Source of the DNA: Mucilaginibacter sp. KACC 22773
GTDB lineage: Bacteria > Bacteroidota > Bacteroidia > Sphingobacteriales > Sphingobacteriaceae
DNA length: 64,000 nt
Assembly: GCF_028736215.1 (NCBI RefSeq)
Contig: NZ_CP117883.1
Span: forward strand, 2,976,001 to 3,040,000
Direction: 5' to 3'
Positions 19,022 to 28,526 of the stretch are shown here, in pieces. Below the pieces are notes generated by a model, which had not been told where the DNA came from, did not search any database, and worked only from the letters and a program-made list of their open reading frames with translations. The translations under genes and the position numbers were made by a program. Numbering within the stretch: position 1 is the stretch's first letter; each line of letters starts with the position of its first letter.

Positions 19022-19948
19022 ATGAAGATTATTGTAACCGGTTCATTGGGGAACATTAGTAAACCGCTGACAGAACTATTAATTGCCCGGGGGCACGCGG
19101 TAACCGTTGTAAGCAGCGACCCTAAAAAACAGGCAGCTATCGAAAACTTAGGCGCGGAACCAGCCATTGGCTCAATAGACGACGTACCGTTTTTGACCCA
19201 TACTTTCAAAGGCGCAGACGCTGTTTATGCCATGATCCCCTTAAGCTTCACCGAGCCCGATCTGGGCGGTTATCTGTATAGGATAGCTCAAAATTATGTG
19301 CGGGCCCTTAAGGATACCCGCATCCAACGGGTAGTACTAATGAGCGGTTGGGTGGCAGACCTGGTTAAAACCGAAAACGTAGAACATGTATTTGACGACC
19401 TGGACGCCTCTATCACTATTATGCGGCCTGGCGCTTTTTATACCAACTTTTATCAGTCCATTAACCTCATCAAAGGCAAAGGCTTCATTGGTAAATTTTT
19501 AACGCTGCGTTATTCCGGCCTTGGGGCCCTGCTAACCGGTAAAACCGGCCTGCTGATGGGTAACTACGGCGGAGAAGACCGGATAGTTTTTGTTTCGCCA
19601 AAGGATATTGCGGATGCCGTTGCCGGGGAGTTGCTGTTATCGCCCAAAGAGAAAACCATCCGCTACGTAGGCAGCGATGAAATGACGTGTAACGAAGCGG
19701 CCAGGATCATTGGCAGCGCGGTAGGCAAGCCGTGGCTAAAATGGGTGCTGCTTACTGATAAGGAAATGCTGCGGGGATTAAAGATGGCCAAAGTACCGGA
19801 AAAGCTGGCACAAACCTTAGTTGAAATGCAGGCCGCCATGCACAGCGGTAAAGCGCTTGAAAACTTTCACAAGAGCCGGCCCAAAATGGGCAAGGTGAAA
19901 CTGGCTGATTTTGCTGAAGAGTTTGCCGAAGCATATCATAAAAAATAA
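19022..19948 (+). CDS. NmrA-like NAD(P)H-binding protein
   Basis: The 308-residue protein begins MKIIVTGSLGNISKPLTELLIARGHAVTVVSSDPKK. It has the atypical-SDR glycine loop GSLGNIS and then DAVYAMIPLSFTEPD and RVVLMSGWVADL. This fits the NmrA/QOR2 branch, which senses or reduces quinones or acts as a redox regulator. It follows the first SDR gene by 6 bp and precedes the AraC-type regulator by 16 bp. The set therefore looks like an operon carrying its own regulator. The substrate is unknown. Confidence 0.85.
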   Translation: MKIIVTGSLGNISKPLTELLIARGHAVTVVSSDPKKQAAIENLGAEPAIGSIDDVPFLTHTFKGADAVYAMIPLSFTEPDLGGYLYRIAQNYVRALKDTRIQRVVLMSGWVADLVKTENVEHVFDDLDASITIMRPGAFYTNFYQSINLIKGKGFIGKFLTLRYSGLGALLTGKTGLLMGNYGGEDRIVFVSPKDIADAVAGELLLSPKEKTIRYVGSDEMTCNEAARIIGSAVGKPWLKWVLLTDKEMLRGLKMAKVPEKLAQTLVEMQAAMHSGKALENFHKSRPKMGKVKLADFAEEFAEAYHKK

Positions 19949-19964
19949 CGAATTTAGCATAGCT

Positions 19965-20888
19965 ATGAACAGTAACCGGCTTTTTCATTTTCATACCATC
20001 ACCGAATATCACCGTATGGCAGGTTTGCCTAAACCGGCGCACCCGCTGATTAGCCTGGTGCATATGGGCAACCTAAACAAACCCCTGGCAGAGGGGGCGT
20101 TCAGTTTGATCTATGATTTTTATTCTATCTCGATGAAAAGAATGAAGAATGCCAAGTTTAAATACGGCCAGCAAACATGCGATTTTGATGAAGGTGTACT
20201 GTTCTTCATGTCGCCGGGGCAGGTCTTTGGAATGGAGATTGAAAAAGGCAGCGTAATGCACCGTCGCGAAGGATGGATGATCCTGATTCACCCGGATTTT
20301 TTATGGAACACCCCGCTGGCCAAAACAATCAGGCAATACGAATTTTTCAATTACTCGGTTTACGAGGCGCTTTACTTATCTGACAAGGAAGAAACCATGC
20401 TCACAACCATTGCACAAAATATAGAGCAGGAATATCACGCCAACATTGACAGGTTTAGCCAAAGCGTGATCATTGCCCAACTGGAACTATTGCTCACCTA
20501 TTCGGAAAGGTTTTACCAGCGGCAGTTCATCACCCGCAAGATAACCAGCCATGAAATACTATCCAAACTGGAAGATTTACTCACCGCTTACTTTAGCAGC
20601 GGCGCACTCGCCCGGAAAGGGCTGCCCAGCGTTACTTATATTGCCGAAAACTTAAATATCTCACCCGGTTACCTGAGCGGCCTGCTCAAGTCGCTTACCG
20701 GCCAGAATACCCAGCAGCATTTGCACAACAAGCTGATAGAACTGGCCAAAGAGAAACTTTCGACCACTAATCTTTCCGTCAGCGAAATTGCATATGAACT
20801 GGGATTTGAACACCTGCAGTCTTTTAGCAAGCTGTTCAAAACCAAAACCAGTTTCTCGCCGCTGGAGTTCCGCAATTCTTTCAACTGA
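19965..20888 (+). CDS. AraC-family transcriptional regulator
   Basis: This is a 307-residue protein from the ATG at 19965. A TTG at 19911 is in frame but lies inside the previous gene, so it was not chosen. The N-terminal two thirds form an AraC-type ligand-binding part with a cupin-like FDEGVLFFMSPGQVFGME. The C-terminal 100 residues carry two helix-turn-helices (TYIAENLNISPGYLSGLLKSLTG and SVSEIAYELGFEHLQSFSKLFKTKTSFSPLEFR). It should bind DNA as a regulator of its own operon with the two NAD(P)-binding enzymes, probably by autoregulation. The effector is unknown. Confidence 0.92.
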   Translation: MNSNRLFHFHTITEYHRMAGLPKPAHPLISLVHMGNLNKPLAEGAFSLIYDFYSISMKRMKNAKFKYGQQTCDFDEGVLFFMSPGQVFGMEIEKGSVMHRREGWMILIHPDFLWNTPLAKTIRQYEFFNYSVYEALYLSDKEETMLTTIAQNIEQEYHANIDRFSQSVIIAQLELLLTYSERFYQRQFITRKITSHEILSKLEDLLTAYFSSGALARKGLPSVTYIAENLNISPGYLSGLLKSLTGQNTQQHLHNKLIELAKEKLSTTNLSVSEIAYELGFEHLQSFSKLFKTKTSFSPLEFRNSFN

Positions 20889-21214
20889 TATTCACAAACA
20901 GCAATTTGGTTTTGGGTCGAACGTAGCCAGCGGGTCAATGCCCGCGCCTGAATCACATCAAATGTGTAAAGCGTTCGCCGCCATGCGATATACATCATTA
21001 TAAGGCACGAAGTAATTCCCGACATGCTAAGCCCCCAATATTAATGCTGTGTTTTGATTTTCATAGGCTACTGTTTAGTTTAATTGCTGATAATGAGGTT
21101 GTAACGGTGGTTTTGCCGCGAAAATATGGCATGGTAAACTTTTTAATCAAACTGTTGTTGTAAATGCAATGCTGCTTATAAATAATTATAACCGGCTATT
21201 AAACATTTACAGAT
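20889..21214. other. Gene-free interval before the OmpA gene
   Basis: No supported ORF and no strong hairpin are seen in these 326 bp. The right end is AT-rich and must contain the promoter of the OmpA-family gene. Confidence 0.4.
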
Positions 21215-22084
21215 ATGAAAATTTACCATCTATTACCGTTGGTGCTCATTGTAGCAACGGTAACCCAAAGTTGCGTTAGCAGCAAAAAATACAAGGAACT
21301 CGAGGGCAATTACACGCAATTGCAAAATAGCACACAAGACCTAAGCGTAAAATATCAGAGAAGCGAGCAGGCGCTGGCCGTATCAAACGGTCGTATTACC
21401 AGCCTTGAAGAACAGCTGGCTTCCGAAAGGTCAAATAATAACTCGTTAAAGGATGCATTAAATAAATGTTTGGCCGGCAATAACCAGGGTGGTGCAAACA
21501 TCTCAAAACTGGTTGATGAGATAAATGCTTCCAACAAATACATTCAATACCTGGTAGCTACCAAAAATAAAAGCGACTCGCTTAATATGGTGTTAACCAA
21601 TAACCTCACCCGCTCATTAAGCAGGGAAGAAGCACAGGGAGTTGATGTACAGGTACTTAAAGGTGTTGTGTATATCTCATTGTCTGATAATATGTTATAT
21701 AAATCAGGTAGCTATGAAATTTCAGACAAAGCAGGAACCGCTTTGGCCAAAATTGCTAAGATCATTACCGATTATTCAACCTATGATGTGCTGATTGAAG
21801 GTAATACCGATAATGTACCAATCAAGCAAACCAACATCCGTAACAACTGGGATTTAAGTACGCTTCGGGCTTCATCGGTAGTACAGGCCTTGCAAAATAC
21901 TTATAACGTCGACCCCAAACGCTTAACTGCAGGCGGCCGTGGCGAGTATAATCCAATTGCCGATAATGCCACACCGGCAGGTAAAAGCCAAAACAGGCGT
22001 ACCCAAATTATCATCACACCAAAACTTGATCAGTTTATGGATTTGATAGGTAAAGCACCGGATACCACCCCGGTTAAACAATAA
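21215..22084 (+). CDS. OmpA-family lipoprotein with coiled coil
   Basis: The 289-residue protein has a lipoprotein signal with the lipobox TQSC at about residues 17-20. A coiled coil follows (about 25-125, with KKYKELEGNYTQLQNSTQDL and SLEEQLASERSNNNS). The C-terminal OmpA/MotB domain carries IEGNTDNVPIKQ, NWDLSTLRASSVVQAL and GGRGEYNPIADNATPAGKSQNRRTQI, the residues that bind peptidoglycan diaminopimelate. It should tether the outer membrane to the cell wall. It is monocistronic, with a strong terminator 37 bp downstream. Its stop codon is followed by seven-base-periodic sequence (aagagtc, agaagat, aagaatc, aggattc). Confidence 0.92.
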   Translation: MKIYHLLPLVLIVATVTQSCVSSKKYKELEGNYTQLQNSTQDLSVKYQRSEQALAVSNGRITSLEEQLASERSNNNSLKDALNKCLAGNNQGGANISKLVDEINASNKYIQYLVATKNKSDSLNMVLTNNLTRSLSREEAQGVDVQVLKGVVYISLSDNMLYKSGSYEISDKAGTALAKIAKIITDYSTYDVLIEGNTDNVPIKQTNIRNNWDLSTLRASSVVQALQNTYNVDPKRLTAGGRGEYNPIADNATPAGKSQNRRTQIIITPKLDQFMDLIGKAPDTTPVKQ

Positions 22085-22120
22085 AAAAGAGTCAGAAGAT
22101 AAGAATCAGGATTCAACAGG

Positions 22121-22156
22121 AAAAACGGGCTTAGCATTTTTGTTAAGCCCGTTTTT
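22121..22156 (+). terminator. Rho-independent terminator after the OmpA gene
   Basis: The stem aaaaacgggctta (22121-22133) pairs with taagcccgttttt (22144-22156) and extends by three inner pairs. It ends in a T run. It is symmetric enough to work in both directions. Confidence 0.88.
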
Positions 22157-22208
22157 ATTGTTGGTTAATTTCTGTAGTTGAAATGTTACCAACGACCCGG
22201 AAATCAAA

Positions 22209-22239
22209 TTGCAGATTACAATTGAAATTAATAACTTTA
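22209..22239 (+). promoter_or_regulatory. Possible promoter of the DUF1549/DUF1501 cluster
   Basis: TTG at 22209-22211, then 20 bp, then TAACTTTA at 22232-22239. This differs by one base from the Bacteroidota TAnnTTTG element. It lies 29 bp before the ATG of the first gene. Confidence 0.45.
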
Positions 22240-22267
22240 ATTTCTTAATTAACCAATTAGTAGACTG

Positions 22268-24586
22268 ATGTTCCGGAAATTGTATTTAGTGTGGCTTGTA
22301 ATAGCCACCTGTGTTTTGTTTATCATACATGCCTGCAACCGGGCCGGTAAAACAGATGCGGAGCAAATGCCCGATACCATCAGCTACAACTTTAACATCC
22401 GCCCCATATTATCTGATAAATGTTTTAAATGCCACGGACCCGACGCTGCACACCGCCAGGCCGATTTAAGGCTTGATATTCCAGAAAGTGCTTTTAAAGC
22501 GCTGAAAGATAACCCGACAGCCCATGCGCTTGTAGCAGGCGATCCGATGATGTCTGAAGTTTACCGGCGTATCTCAACCAAAGATACTTCCGAACAAATG
22601 CCCCCGCCGTCATCCAACCTCAAAAAATTAACGCCTTTTGAAGTCGACCTGATTAAACAATGGATAAAACAAGGCGCCCGTTATGAAAAACATTGGGCTT
22701 TTGTGCCGCCCCGTTCGTATGCTGTTCCGCAGGTTCAAAATACCGCATGGCCAAAAAATCCCATAGATAATTTTGTGCTGCAAAAAATGGTGCAAAAAGG
22801 TTTTGATCCTAATCCCGAAGCTGATAAGGAACGTTTGCTAAAACGCGTATCGCTTGATTTGACGGGCTTACCGCCAACATTGCAAATTATGGATAACTTT
22901 TTGGCCGATAACAGCGCCAACGCTTACCAAAAGGCAGTTGACCAGTTGATGGCAAGCCCGCAATACGGCGAAAAAATGACCTTGCATTGGCTGGACGTAG
23001 CCCGTTACGCCGATTCGCACGGTTACCAGGATGATAATTACCGCAGCCAGTGGCCCTGGCGAGATTGGGTGATTCATGCCTTCAACGAAAACCTGCCCTA
23101 CGATAAATTTATTACCTGGCAAATAGCCGGCGACCAGCTGCCTAACGCCACTACCGAGCAATTGCTGGCAACAGGCTTTAACCGCAACCACAAAATTACC
23201 GAGGAGGGCGGCGTAATTGATGAAGAGTACCGGGTAAGCTACGTAACCGATCGTACCAATACCTTCGGCAAAGCGCTGCTTGGGGTTACCTTAGAGTGCG
23301 CCCATTGCCACGATCATAAATATGATCCGTTTTCGCAAAAAGATTATTACCAGATGTTTGCGTTTTTTAATAATGTAAAAGAAGTAGGTATCGAGTCGGT
23401 TGTGGGCGGGCCCGAAACTTATGCCAAACGACCGTTAATGCAGATTAGCAACGACGAAGTTAAAAAGGTGATGAAGTTTATCAATAAGCAGGATACGGAT
23501 AAACTTATTGTATCTATCATGACTGATAGCGATAAAGTACGGCCAACCTATATCCTCAAACGCGGTAATTACGATGCCCATGGAGATGTTGTTGAGCCGG
23601 GTACGCCCAAATCTATTTTACCATTTGCAGCCAGCTATCCTAAAAATCGCCTCGGTTTGGTCGAATGGCTGTTTAATAAAAACAACCCGCTTGCTGCAAG
23701 GGTATTTGTAAACCAGGTTTGGCAGGAGTTTTTTGGCAAAGGAATTGTAAAAAGCTCGGGCGATTTTGGCATGCAGGGCGATTTGCCATCGCACCCCGAA
23801 TTATTGGATTGGCTTGCTGTTGATTTCAGGGATCATGGCTGGGATATCAAACGGCTGGTAAAACAAATTGTGATGTCGGCCACCTACCGGCAATCAGCAG
23901 TAATTAGCCCCGAAAAGTTAAAGGACGATCCAGAAAATACATGGCTGGCGCGCGGCCCCCGTAGCCGCTTGCCTGCCGAGTTTGTGCGCGATTTGGTTTT
24001 GGCCAGCAGCGGGTTACTTAACCATACCATTGGCGGCCCAAGTGTTAATCCGTACCAGCCGCCCGGCTTGTGGGAAAACGCGACATCCGGCCGCGGGCAG
24101 TTGGCCAGCTATAAACAGGTACACGGCCCCAACCTTTATCGCAGGGGCATGTATACACTCATCAAACGCACCGTGCCGCCGGCCTCGCTGAGTATTTTTG
24201 ATGCCAGTAACCGCGATCAGTGCGAGGTAAAACGCTTGCGCACCAATACGCCCTTACAGGCTTTGGTGATGCTTAATGACCCTACGGTGCTGGAGGCCGC
24301 CCGTGTTTTAGCAGCAAGGTTATTGCAGGATAACAGTCGTCCGCAGGATAAAATAACCAAAGCTTTCCGCTTGATCATGTGCCGCCATCCGCAGGAAAAA
24401 GAATTGGCCATACTTACAGCCTATTACAACGATGAATTGAAGGGGATGAACAAGGCCGACGCCCAAAAGCTGTTAAGCGTTGGCGAATACCCGATACCAG
24501 CCAACCTTGATAAAGTAACATTGGCAGCTATGATGAAAGTGGTTGATGCCATGTACAATGTAGAAGAAACGATAACAAAAACCTGA
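22268..24586 (+). CDS. Planctomycete-type cytochrome c / DUF1549 / DUF1553 (PSD1) protein
   Basis: The 772-residue exported protein has a hydrophobic N-terminal anchor (residues 8-22, possible lipobox ending at C23). A PSCyt1 heme-binding motif C52-FK-C55-H56 sits in DKCFKCHGPDAAHRQADLRLD. DUF1549 follows (about 160-365, with LHWLDVARYADSHGYQDDN and ECAHCHDHKYDPFSQKDYY), then DUF1553 (about 480-740, with FVNQVWQEFFGKGIVKSSGDFGMQG). These domains are abundant in Planctomycetes and some Bacteroidota, and no biochemical role is established. The second CxxCH (CAHCHDH) is conserved in the family. It is the first gene of a three-gene cluster and is followed after one base by a DUF1501 gene. Confidence 0.9.
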   Translation: MFRKLYLVWLVIATCVLFIIHACNRAGKTDAEQMPDTISYNFNIRPILSDKCFKCHGPDAAHRQADLRLDIPESAFKALKDNPTAHALVAGDPMMSEVYRRISTKDTSEQMPPPSSNLKKLTPFEVDLIKQWIKQGARYEKHWAFVPPRSYAVPQVQNTAWPKNPIDNFVLQKMVQKGFDPNPEADKERLLKRVSLDLTGLPPTLQIMDNFLADNSANAYQKAVDQLMASPQYGEKMTLHWLDVARYADSHGYQDDNYRSQWPWRDWVIHAFNENLPYDKFITWQIAGDQLPNATTEQLLATGFNRNHKITEEGGVIDEEYRVSYVTDRTNTFGKALLGVTLECAHCHDHKYDPFSQKDYYQMFAFFNNVKEVGIESVVGGPETYAKRPLMQISNDEVKKVMKFINKQDTDKLIVSIMTDSDKVRPTYILKRGNYDAHGDVVEPGTPKSILPFAASYPKNRLGLVEWLFNKNNPLAARVFVNQVWQEFFGKGIVKSSGDFGMQGDLPSHPELLDWLAVDFRDHGWDIKRLVKQIVMSATYRQSAVISPEKLKDDPENTWLARGPRSRLPAEFVRDLVLASSGLLNHTIGGPSVNPYQPPGLWENATSGRGQLASYKQVHGPNLYRRGMYTLIKRTVPPASLSIFDASNRDQCEVKRLRTNTPLQALVMLNDPTVLEAARVLAARLLQDNSRPQDKITKAFRLIMCRHPQEKELAILTAYYNDELKGMNKADAQKLLSVGEYPIPANLDKVTLAAMMKVVDAMYNVEETITKT

Positions 24587-24587
24587 T

Positions 24588-26045
24588 ATGGAAAAAGATT
24601 TTTTAGAGAGCAGGCTCAATATAAACCGGCGCAAGTTCCTGTCCAGGTTAAGCCTGGGGATAGGGAGTGTTGCGTTAGGATCATTACTTATTCCCGATCT
24701 TTTTAGTGGCAGCGGTGCCGATGCCGAAGCTGATTTTGTGCCGGGCATACCCAACTTTGCACCTAAGGCAAAAAGAGTGATTTATCTTTTCCAGGATGGC
24801 GCCCCTTCGCAACTGGAATCATTTGATTACAAGCCCAAATTGCGCGAGATGATGGGGCAGGAGCTACCGGCTTCGGTGCGGGGCAACCAGATACTTACCG
24901 GGATGACGGCTAAGCAGGCCTCGTTCCCGCTGGTAGGGTCATTTTACGATTTTAAACAATATGGCGAATCGGGGGCATGGGTGAGCGACCTGTTCCCTCA
25001 TATCGGCAAAATCGCAGATGATATCTGTATCATCCGCTCGATGAACACCGATGCCATCAACCACGATCCTGCGCTTACTTTTTTCCAGACCGGTGCACAG
25101 CAGGGTAACCGCCCAAGTATGGGATCGTGGGTAAGCTATGGCCTTGGCAGCGAGAATAAAAACCTGCCTGCCTTTACTGTATTGTTATCCAAGGGAAAAG
25201 GCAACGGACAAGGGGTTTACTCCAAATTGTGGAGTAATGGCTTCTTAGATTCTATTCACCAGGGGGTACAATTCAGCAGTGGAGAAAACCCGATATTATA
25301 CCTGAATGATCCCGAAGGATTAAACCGGCACGAACGCCGCAAAATGTTGGATAACCTGGCCGCTTTAAATGATATCAACTATAAACAATTCGGCGATCCG
25401 GAGATAAACACCAAGATACAGCAGTACGAAATGGCTTACCGCATGCAAACTGCCGTGCCCGAAATTATGGATGTATCCAAAGAATCGGACGACATCGTAA
25501 AAATGTACGGCCCCGAATGTTTGATTCCCGGTACTTATGCTGCCAATTGTTTACTGGCCAGGAAGCTATCAGAAAACGGCGTTCGCTTTGTGCAGCTTTA
25601 CCACCAGGGATGGGATCAGCATAGTAACCTGCCACAGGAAATGGCCGGGCAGGCTAAGGACGTAGACCAGGCTTCGGCCGCTTTGGTTACCGATTTAAAA
25701 CAACGCGGCCTGCTGGATGAAACCCTGGTAATATGGGGCGGCGAATTTGGCCGTACCAATTACAGCCAGGGCAAGTTGGAGAAGGCAAACTATGGTCGCG
25801 ATCATCACCCGCGCTGCTTTAGTGTGTGGATGGCCGGCGGTGGTATCAAGCCGGGCATGGTTTATGGCGAATCGGACGATTTTGGATATAATATTGTTAA
25901 AGATCCTGTGCATGTGCATGATTTTCATGCTACAATGCTCAACCAGTTAGGCATCGATCATAAAAAGCTTACGTTTAAAAGCTTAGGCCGGAGGTACAGG
26001 CTGACGGATGTGGCCGGAAATGTGGTAAAGGGGATTATCACTTAA
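24588..26045 (+). CDS. DUF1501 protein with Tat signal (sulfatase-like superfamily)
   Basis: The 485-residue protein has a twin-arginine motif R14-R15 in NRRKFLSRLSLG and a hydrophobic stretch after it, so folded export through Tat is expected. The rest matches DUF1501: KRVIYLFQDGAPSQLESFDYKP, DDICIIRSMNTDAINHDPALTFFQTG, WGGEFGRTNYSQG and GRDHHPRCFSVWMAGGGIKPG. Its acidic and histidine residues resemble the metal site of the alkaline phosphatase/sulfatase superfamily (family knowledge). It starts one base after the DUF1553 gene stop, which is strong evidence for coupling. DUF1549/1553 and DUF1501 genes are regularly paired, but the substrate is not known. Confidence 0.9.
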   Translation: MEKDFLESRLNINRRKFLSRLSLGIGSVALGSLLIPDLFSGSGADAEADFVPGIPNFAPKAKRVIYLFQDGAPSQLESFDYKPKLREMMGQELPASVRGNQILTGMTAKQASFPLVGSFYDFKQYGESGAWVSDLFPHIGKIADDICIIRSMNTDAINHDPALTFFQTGAQQGNRPSMGSWVSYGLGSENKNLPAFTVLLSKGKGNGQGVYSKLWSNGFLDSIHQGVQFSSGENPILYLNDPEGLNRHERRKMLDNLAALNDINYKQFGDPEINTKIQQYEMAYRMQTAVPEIMDVSKESDDIVKMYGPECLIPGTYAANCLLARKLSENGVRFVQLYHQGWDQHSNLPQEMAGQAKDVDQASAALVTDLKQRGLLDETLVIWGGEFGRTNYSQGKLEKANYGRDHHPRCFSVWMAGGGIKPGMVYGESDDFGYNIVKDPVHVHDFHATMLNQLGIDHKKLTFKSLGRRYRLTDVAGNVVKGIIT

Positions 26046-26107
26046 CACGATTTTAGGGTTTTACAGGATTGACAGGATTTTGATTTTTACGGCTGATACC
26101 TTTTTAG

Positions 26108-26214
26108 CGATATGCTTAAAACGTTTTAGCTTATCCGGTTTTGATAGATTTGACTGCCGATATTTTTTTATCGATGTGTTTAAAACGTTTTAGCTTATTT
26201 GGTTTTGATAAATA
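26108..26214. repeat. Direct repeat, about 43 bp twice at 64-bp spacing
   Basis: The copies at 26108-26150 and 26172-26214 share the core taaaacgttttagctta and a following ggttttgata, with only a few mismatches. Each copy contains the palindrome aaaacgtttt. They lie in the 185-bp gap between the DUF1501 gene and the membrane cytochrome gene, and could be paired binding sites or a duplicated leader. Confidence 0.8.
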
Positions 26215-26230
26215 AAATATTGTTGCTGGT

Positions 26231-28387
26231 ATGAAGGGCAACCACAAGGCTTTCGCAGGCGGGGCATTATTTGCGCTCAATGTTTTCATTTTAGTTTTAC
26301 TGGTAGCCGGCGATGGCCTGGTTGTACCGCAATGGTTACAGCCGGTTGGGCGGTTGCACCCCTTAATTTTGCATTTCCCTATCGTAATATTGATGCTGGC
26401 CATGGTGCTGGAGTTTTTTCGGTTCAGGGCCGAATTTGTTAACGAGAAGTTTTACCAATACTTTACCAATTATTTGCTGGTACTTGGAGCGCTCTTATCG
26501 TCGTTAACGGTAATTATGGGCCTGCTGTTATCGCGCGAGCCGGGTTATGAAGGGGGCAATTTGTTATGGCATAAGTGGTTTGGTGTCAGTGTGGCGTTTG
26601 TGGGCTATGGCGTTTACCTTATTCGCAACACATCAAAATACACCGCTACGTTGGCCAAAACAGGGGCTTTGGTCACAGTTTTCTGTTTAATAGTGGCCGG
26701 GCATTTTGGTGCAAACCTTACCCATGGTGATGATTTTGTTTTAGGGCCGGTAATGGATAAAGAAAAAAATAAAGTCCCGATTGATAAGGCCTTTGTTTAC
26801 CAGGATGTTATCAGGCCAATTTTTGAAGCCAAATGCCAAAGCTGCCATAATGCCGATAAAATGAAAGGCGGACTAATACTAGCCAGCCAGGCGGCAATAT
26901 TAAAAGGCGGCAAAAATGGTAAACTTTTTGTCCCCGGCGATCCGGCTATGAGCCTGCTGCTGCAACGGGTACACATGCCCGAATCAGAGAAAAAGCACAT
27001 GCCGCCCACCGGTAAACCCCAACTAACCGACGAAGAAAAAGTACTGCTTTACCTTTGGGTAAAAAACAAGCCCGACTTTAAGAAAAAGGTTATCGACCTG
27101 CCCGCAACCGATTCACTCCGGATGATTGCAGCAACATTATTAAAACCCGCCGAAAGCGCGGAGGAGATATACGATTTTTCGGCAGCTGATGATAAGGAGA
27201 TTAAAAAACTCAACAATAATTACCGGGTAATTTATCCGCTGGCTAAGGAATCGCCCGCTTTGGCCGTTAATATTTACAACAAAAGCACCTACAACATCAA
27301 AGCGCTTGACGAACTTAGTCCCATTAAAAGACAGGTGGTATCACTCGACCTGAATAAAATGCCGGTGAAGGATGCTGACTTGAAAACGATAGCCCAATTT
27401 GAAAACCTGCGCAGGCTTAATCTCAATTTTAGCGATGTTACCGGCGCAGGGCTAAAAGAACTGGCTTCGCTTAAGTTGCTTAAAAGCCTCTCGCTGGCCG
27501 GCGTGAAATTAAATGCTGCCGATGTAAAGCAACTGGCAGCCATCAAAAGCCTCACCGAACTGGCCATCTGGGATACCGGCCTTAAAACCGCCGATCTTTT
27601 GCCATTGCAAAAAGCAAATAAGCACATTACCCTATTAACCGGTTTTAAAGATGATGGCAGGCCTTTAAAACTTACCAGTCCGCAGTTAAAAAACACCGCG
27701 GTAATATTTAAGCAAAGTTACCTTTTACAGCTTGGCAACCCGATAAAAGGGACCGACATCCGGTATACTACGGATGGGAGCGCGCCGGATAGTATTCGTG
27801 CTATATCCTATAAACCAGGCGCATTGTTTACGCAAAATACGGTAATACGCGCCAGAGCCTTTAAAGCCGGTTGGATAGGCAGCGACACCGTTCAGTTTAA
27901 CATTTACAAATCTACCTATACTCCTGATAGCATCAGTTTTTTAACCTATCCCGATAGTAAATACAAAGGCTCGGGGGCCAAAACCATGATAGATAAGGAA
28001 TTAGGCAGCGGTAACTTTGGCGATGGCAAATGGCTGGCATCCCAAAAAGAGCTGGAATTGCTGATGTGGTTTAATAAGCCTGTTGATTTGCATACTATTA
28101 ACCTGAATGTGATGCGCAATACTGGCCCGCAGATATTTTTACCGACGAAGGTAGAGGTATGGGGCGGTACCGATCAGTCCCATCTTAAATTGTTAGGGAG
28201 TGTTACACCTGCCGCGCCACTTAAAAATGACTCTTATAGCATCATGAACCTGGAGTGTAAATTAAAAAACGGCCAGCCCATCTCCTGTATAAAACTGGTT
28301 ACCAGGCCACTTAAAAGCGTCCCTGCCTGGCATCCGGCAAAAGGAAAACCAGCCTGGGTTTTTATGGATGAGGTATTTTTGAATTAG
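26231..28387 (+). CDS. DUF2231 membrane domain fused to cytochrome c, leucine-rich repeats and chitobiase-like module
   Basis: The 718-residue protein has four to five membrane segments in residues 8-165. Histidines are placed as in DUF2231 (H43 and H48 in RLHPLILHFP, H114 in WHKWFG, H158 and H165 in GHFGANLTHG), which suggests heme b binding. A cytochrome c motif C202-QS-C205-H206 follows, then about four leucine-rich repeats (about 360-470). A chitobiase-type module (YTTDGSAPD) and a discoidin-like end (VPAWHPAKGKPAWVFMDE) close the protein. The end resembles the C-terminus of the GH92 protein at 1031-4078. The protein could carry electrons across the membrane for the DUF1549/DUF1501 pair upstream. 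That role is inference. Confidence 0.85.
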   Translation: MKGNHKAFAGGALFALNVFILVLLVAGDGLVVPQWLQPVGRLHPLILHFPIVILMLAMVLEFFRFRAEFVNEKFYQYFTNYLLVLGALLSSLTVIMGLLLSREPGYEGGNLLWHKWFGVSVAFVGYGVYLIRNTSKYTATLAKTGALVTVFCLIVAGHFGANLTHGDDFVLGPVMDKEKNKVPIDKAFVYQDVIRPIFEAKCQSCHNADKMKGGLILASQAAILKGGKNGKLFVPGDPAMSLLLQRVHMPESEKKHMPPTGKPQLTDEEKVLLYLWVKNKPDFKKKVIDLPATDSLRMIAATLLKPAESAEEIYDFSAADDKEIKKLNNNYRVIYPLAKESPALAVNIYNKSTYNIKALDELSPIKRQVVSLDLNKMPVKDADLKTIAQFENLRRLNLNFSDVTGAGLKELASLKLLKSLSLAGVKLNAADVKQLAAIKSLTELAIWDTGLKTADLLPLQKANKHITLLTGFKDDGRPLKLTSPQLKNTAVIFKQSYLLQLGNPIKGTDIRYTTDGSAPDSIRAISYKPGALFTQNTVIRARAFKAGWIGSDTVQFNIYKSTYTPDSISFLTYPDSKYKGSGAKTMIDKELGSGNFGDGKWLASQKELELLMWFNKPVDLHTINLNVMRNTGPQIFLPTKVEVWGGTDQSHLKLLGSVTPAAPLKNDSYSIMNLECKLKNGQPISCIKLVTRPLKSVPAWHPAKGKPAWVFMDEVFLN

Positions 28388-28526
28388 GACATCCGATAAA
28401 TAAATAGCTTACCACGGCGAGTTAACTGCAGCCAACAGTGTTATTGATATTATGGATAGTGAGTTTTATAAATATTAAAAAATCAATAAAAAATTACTGG
28501 TTTTGTTGAATATTTTACTGTAAATA

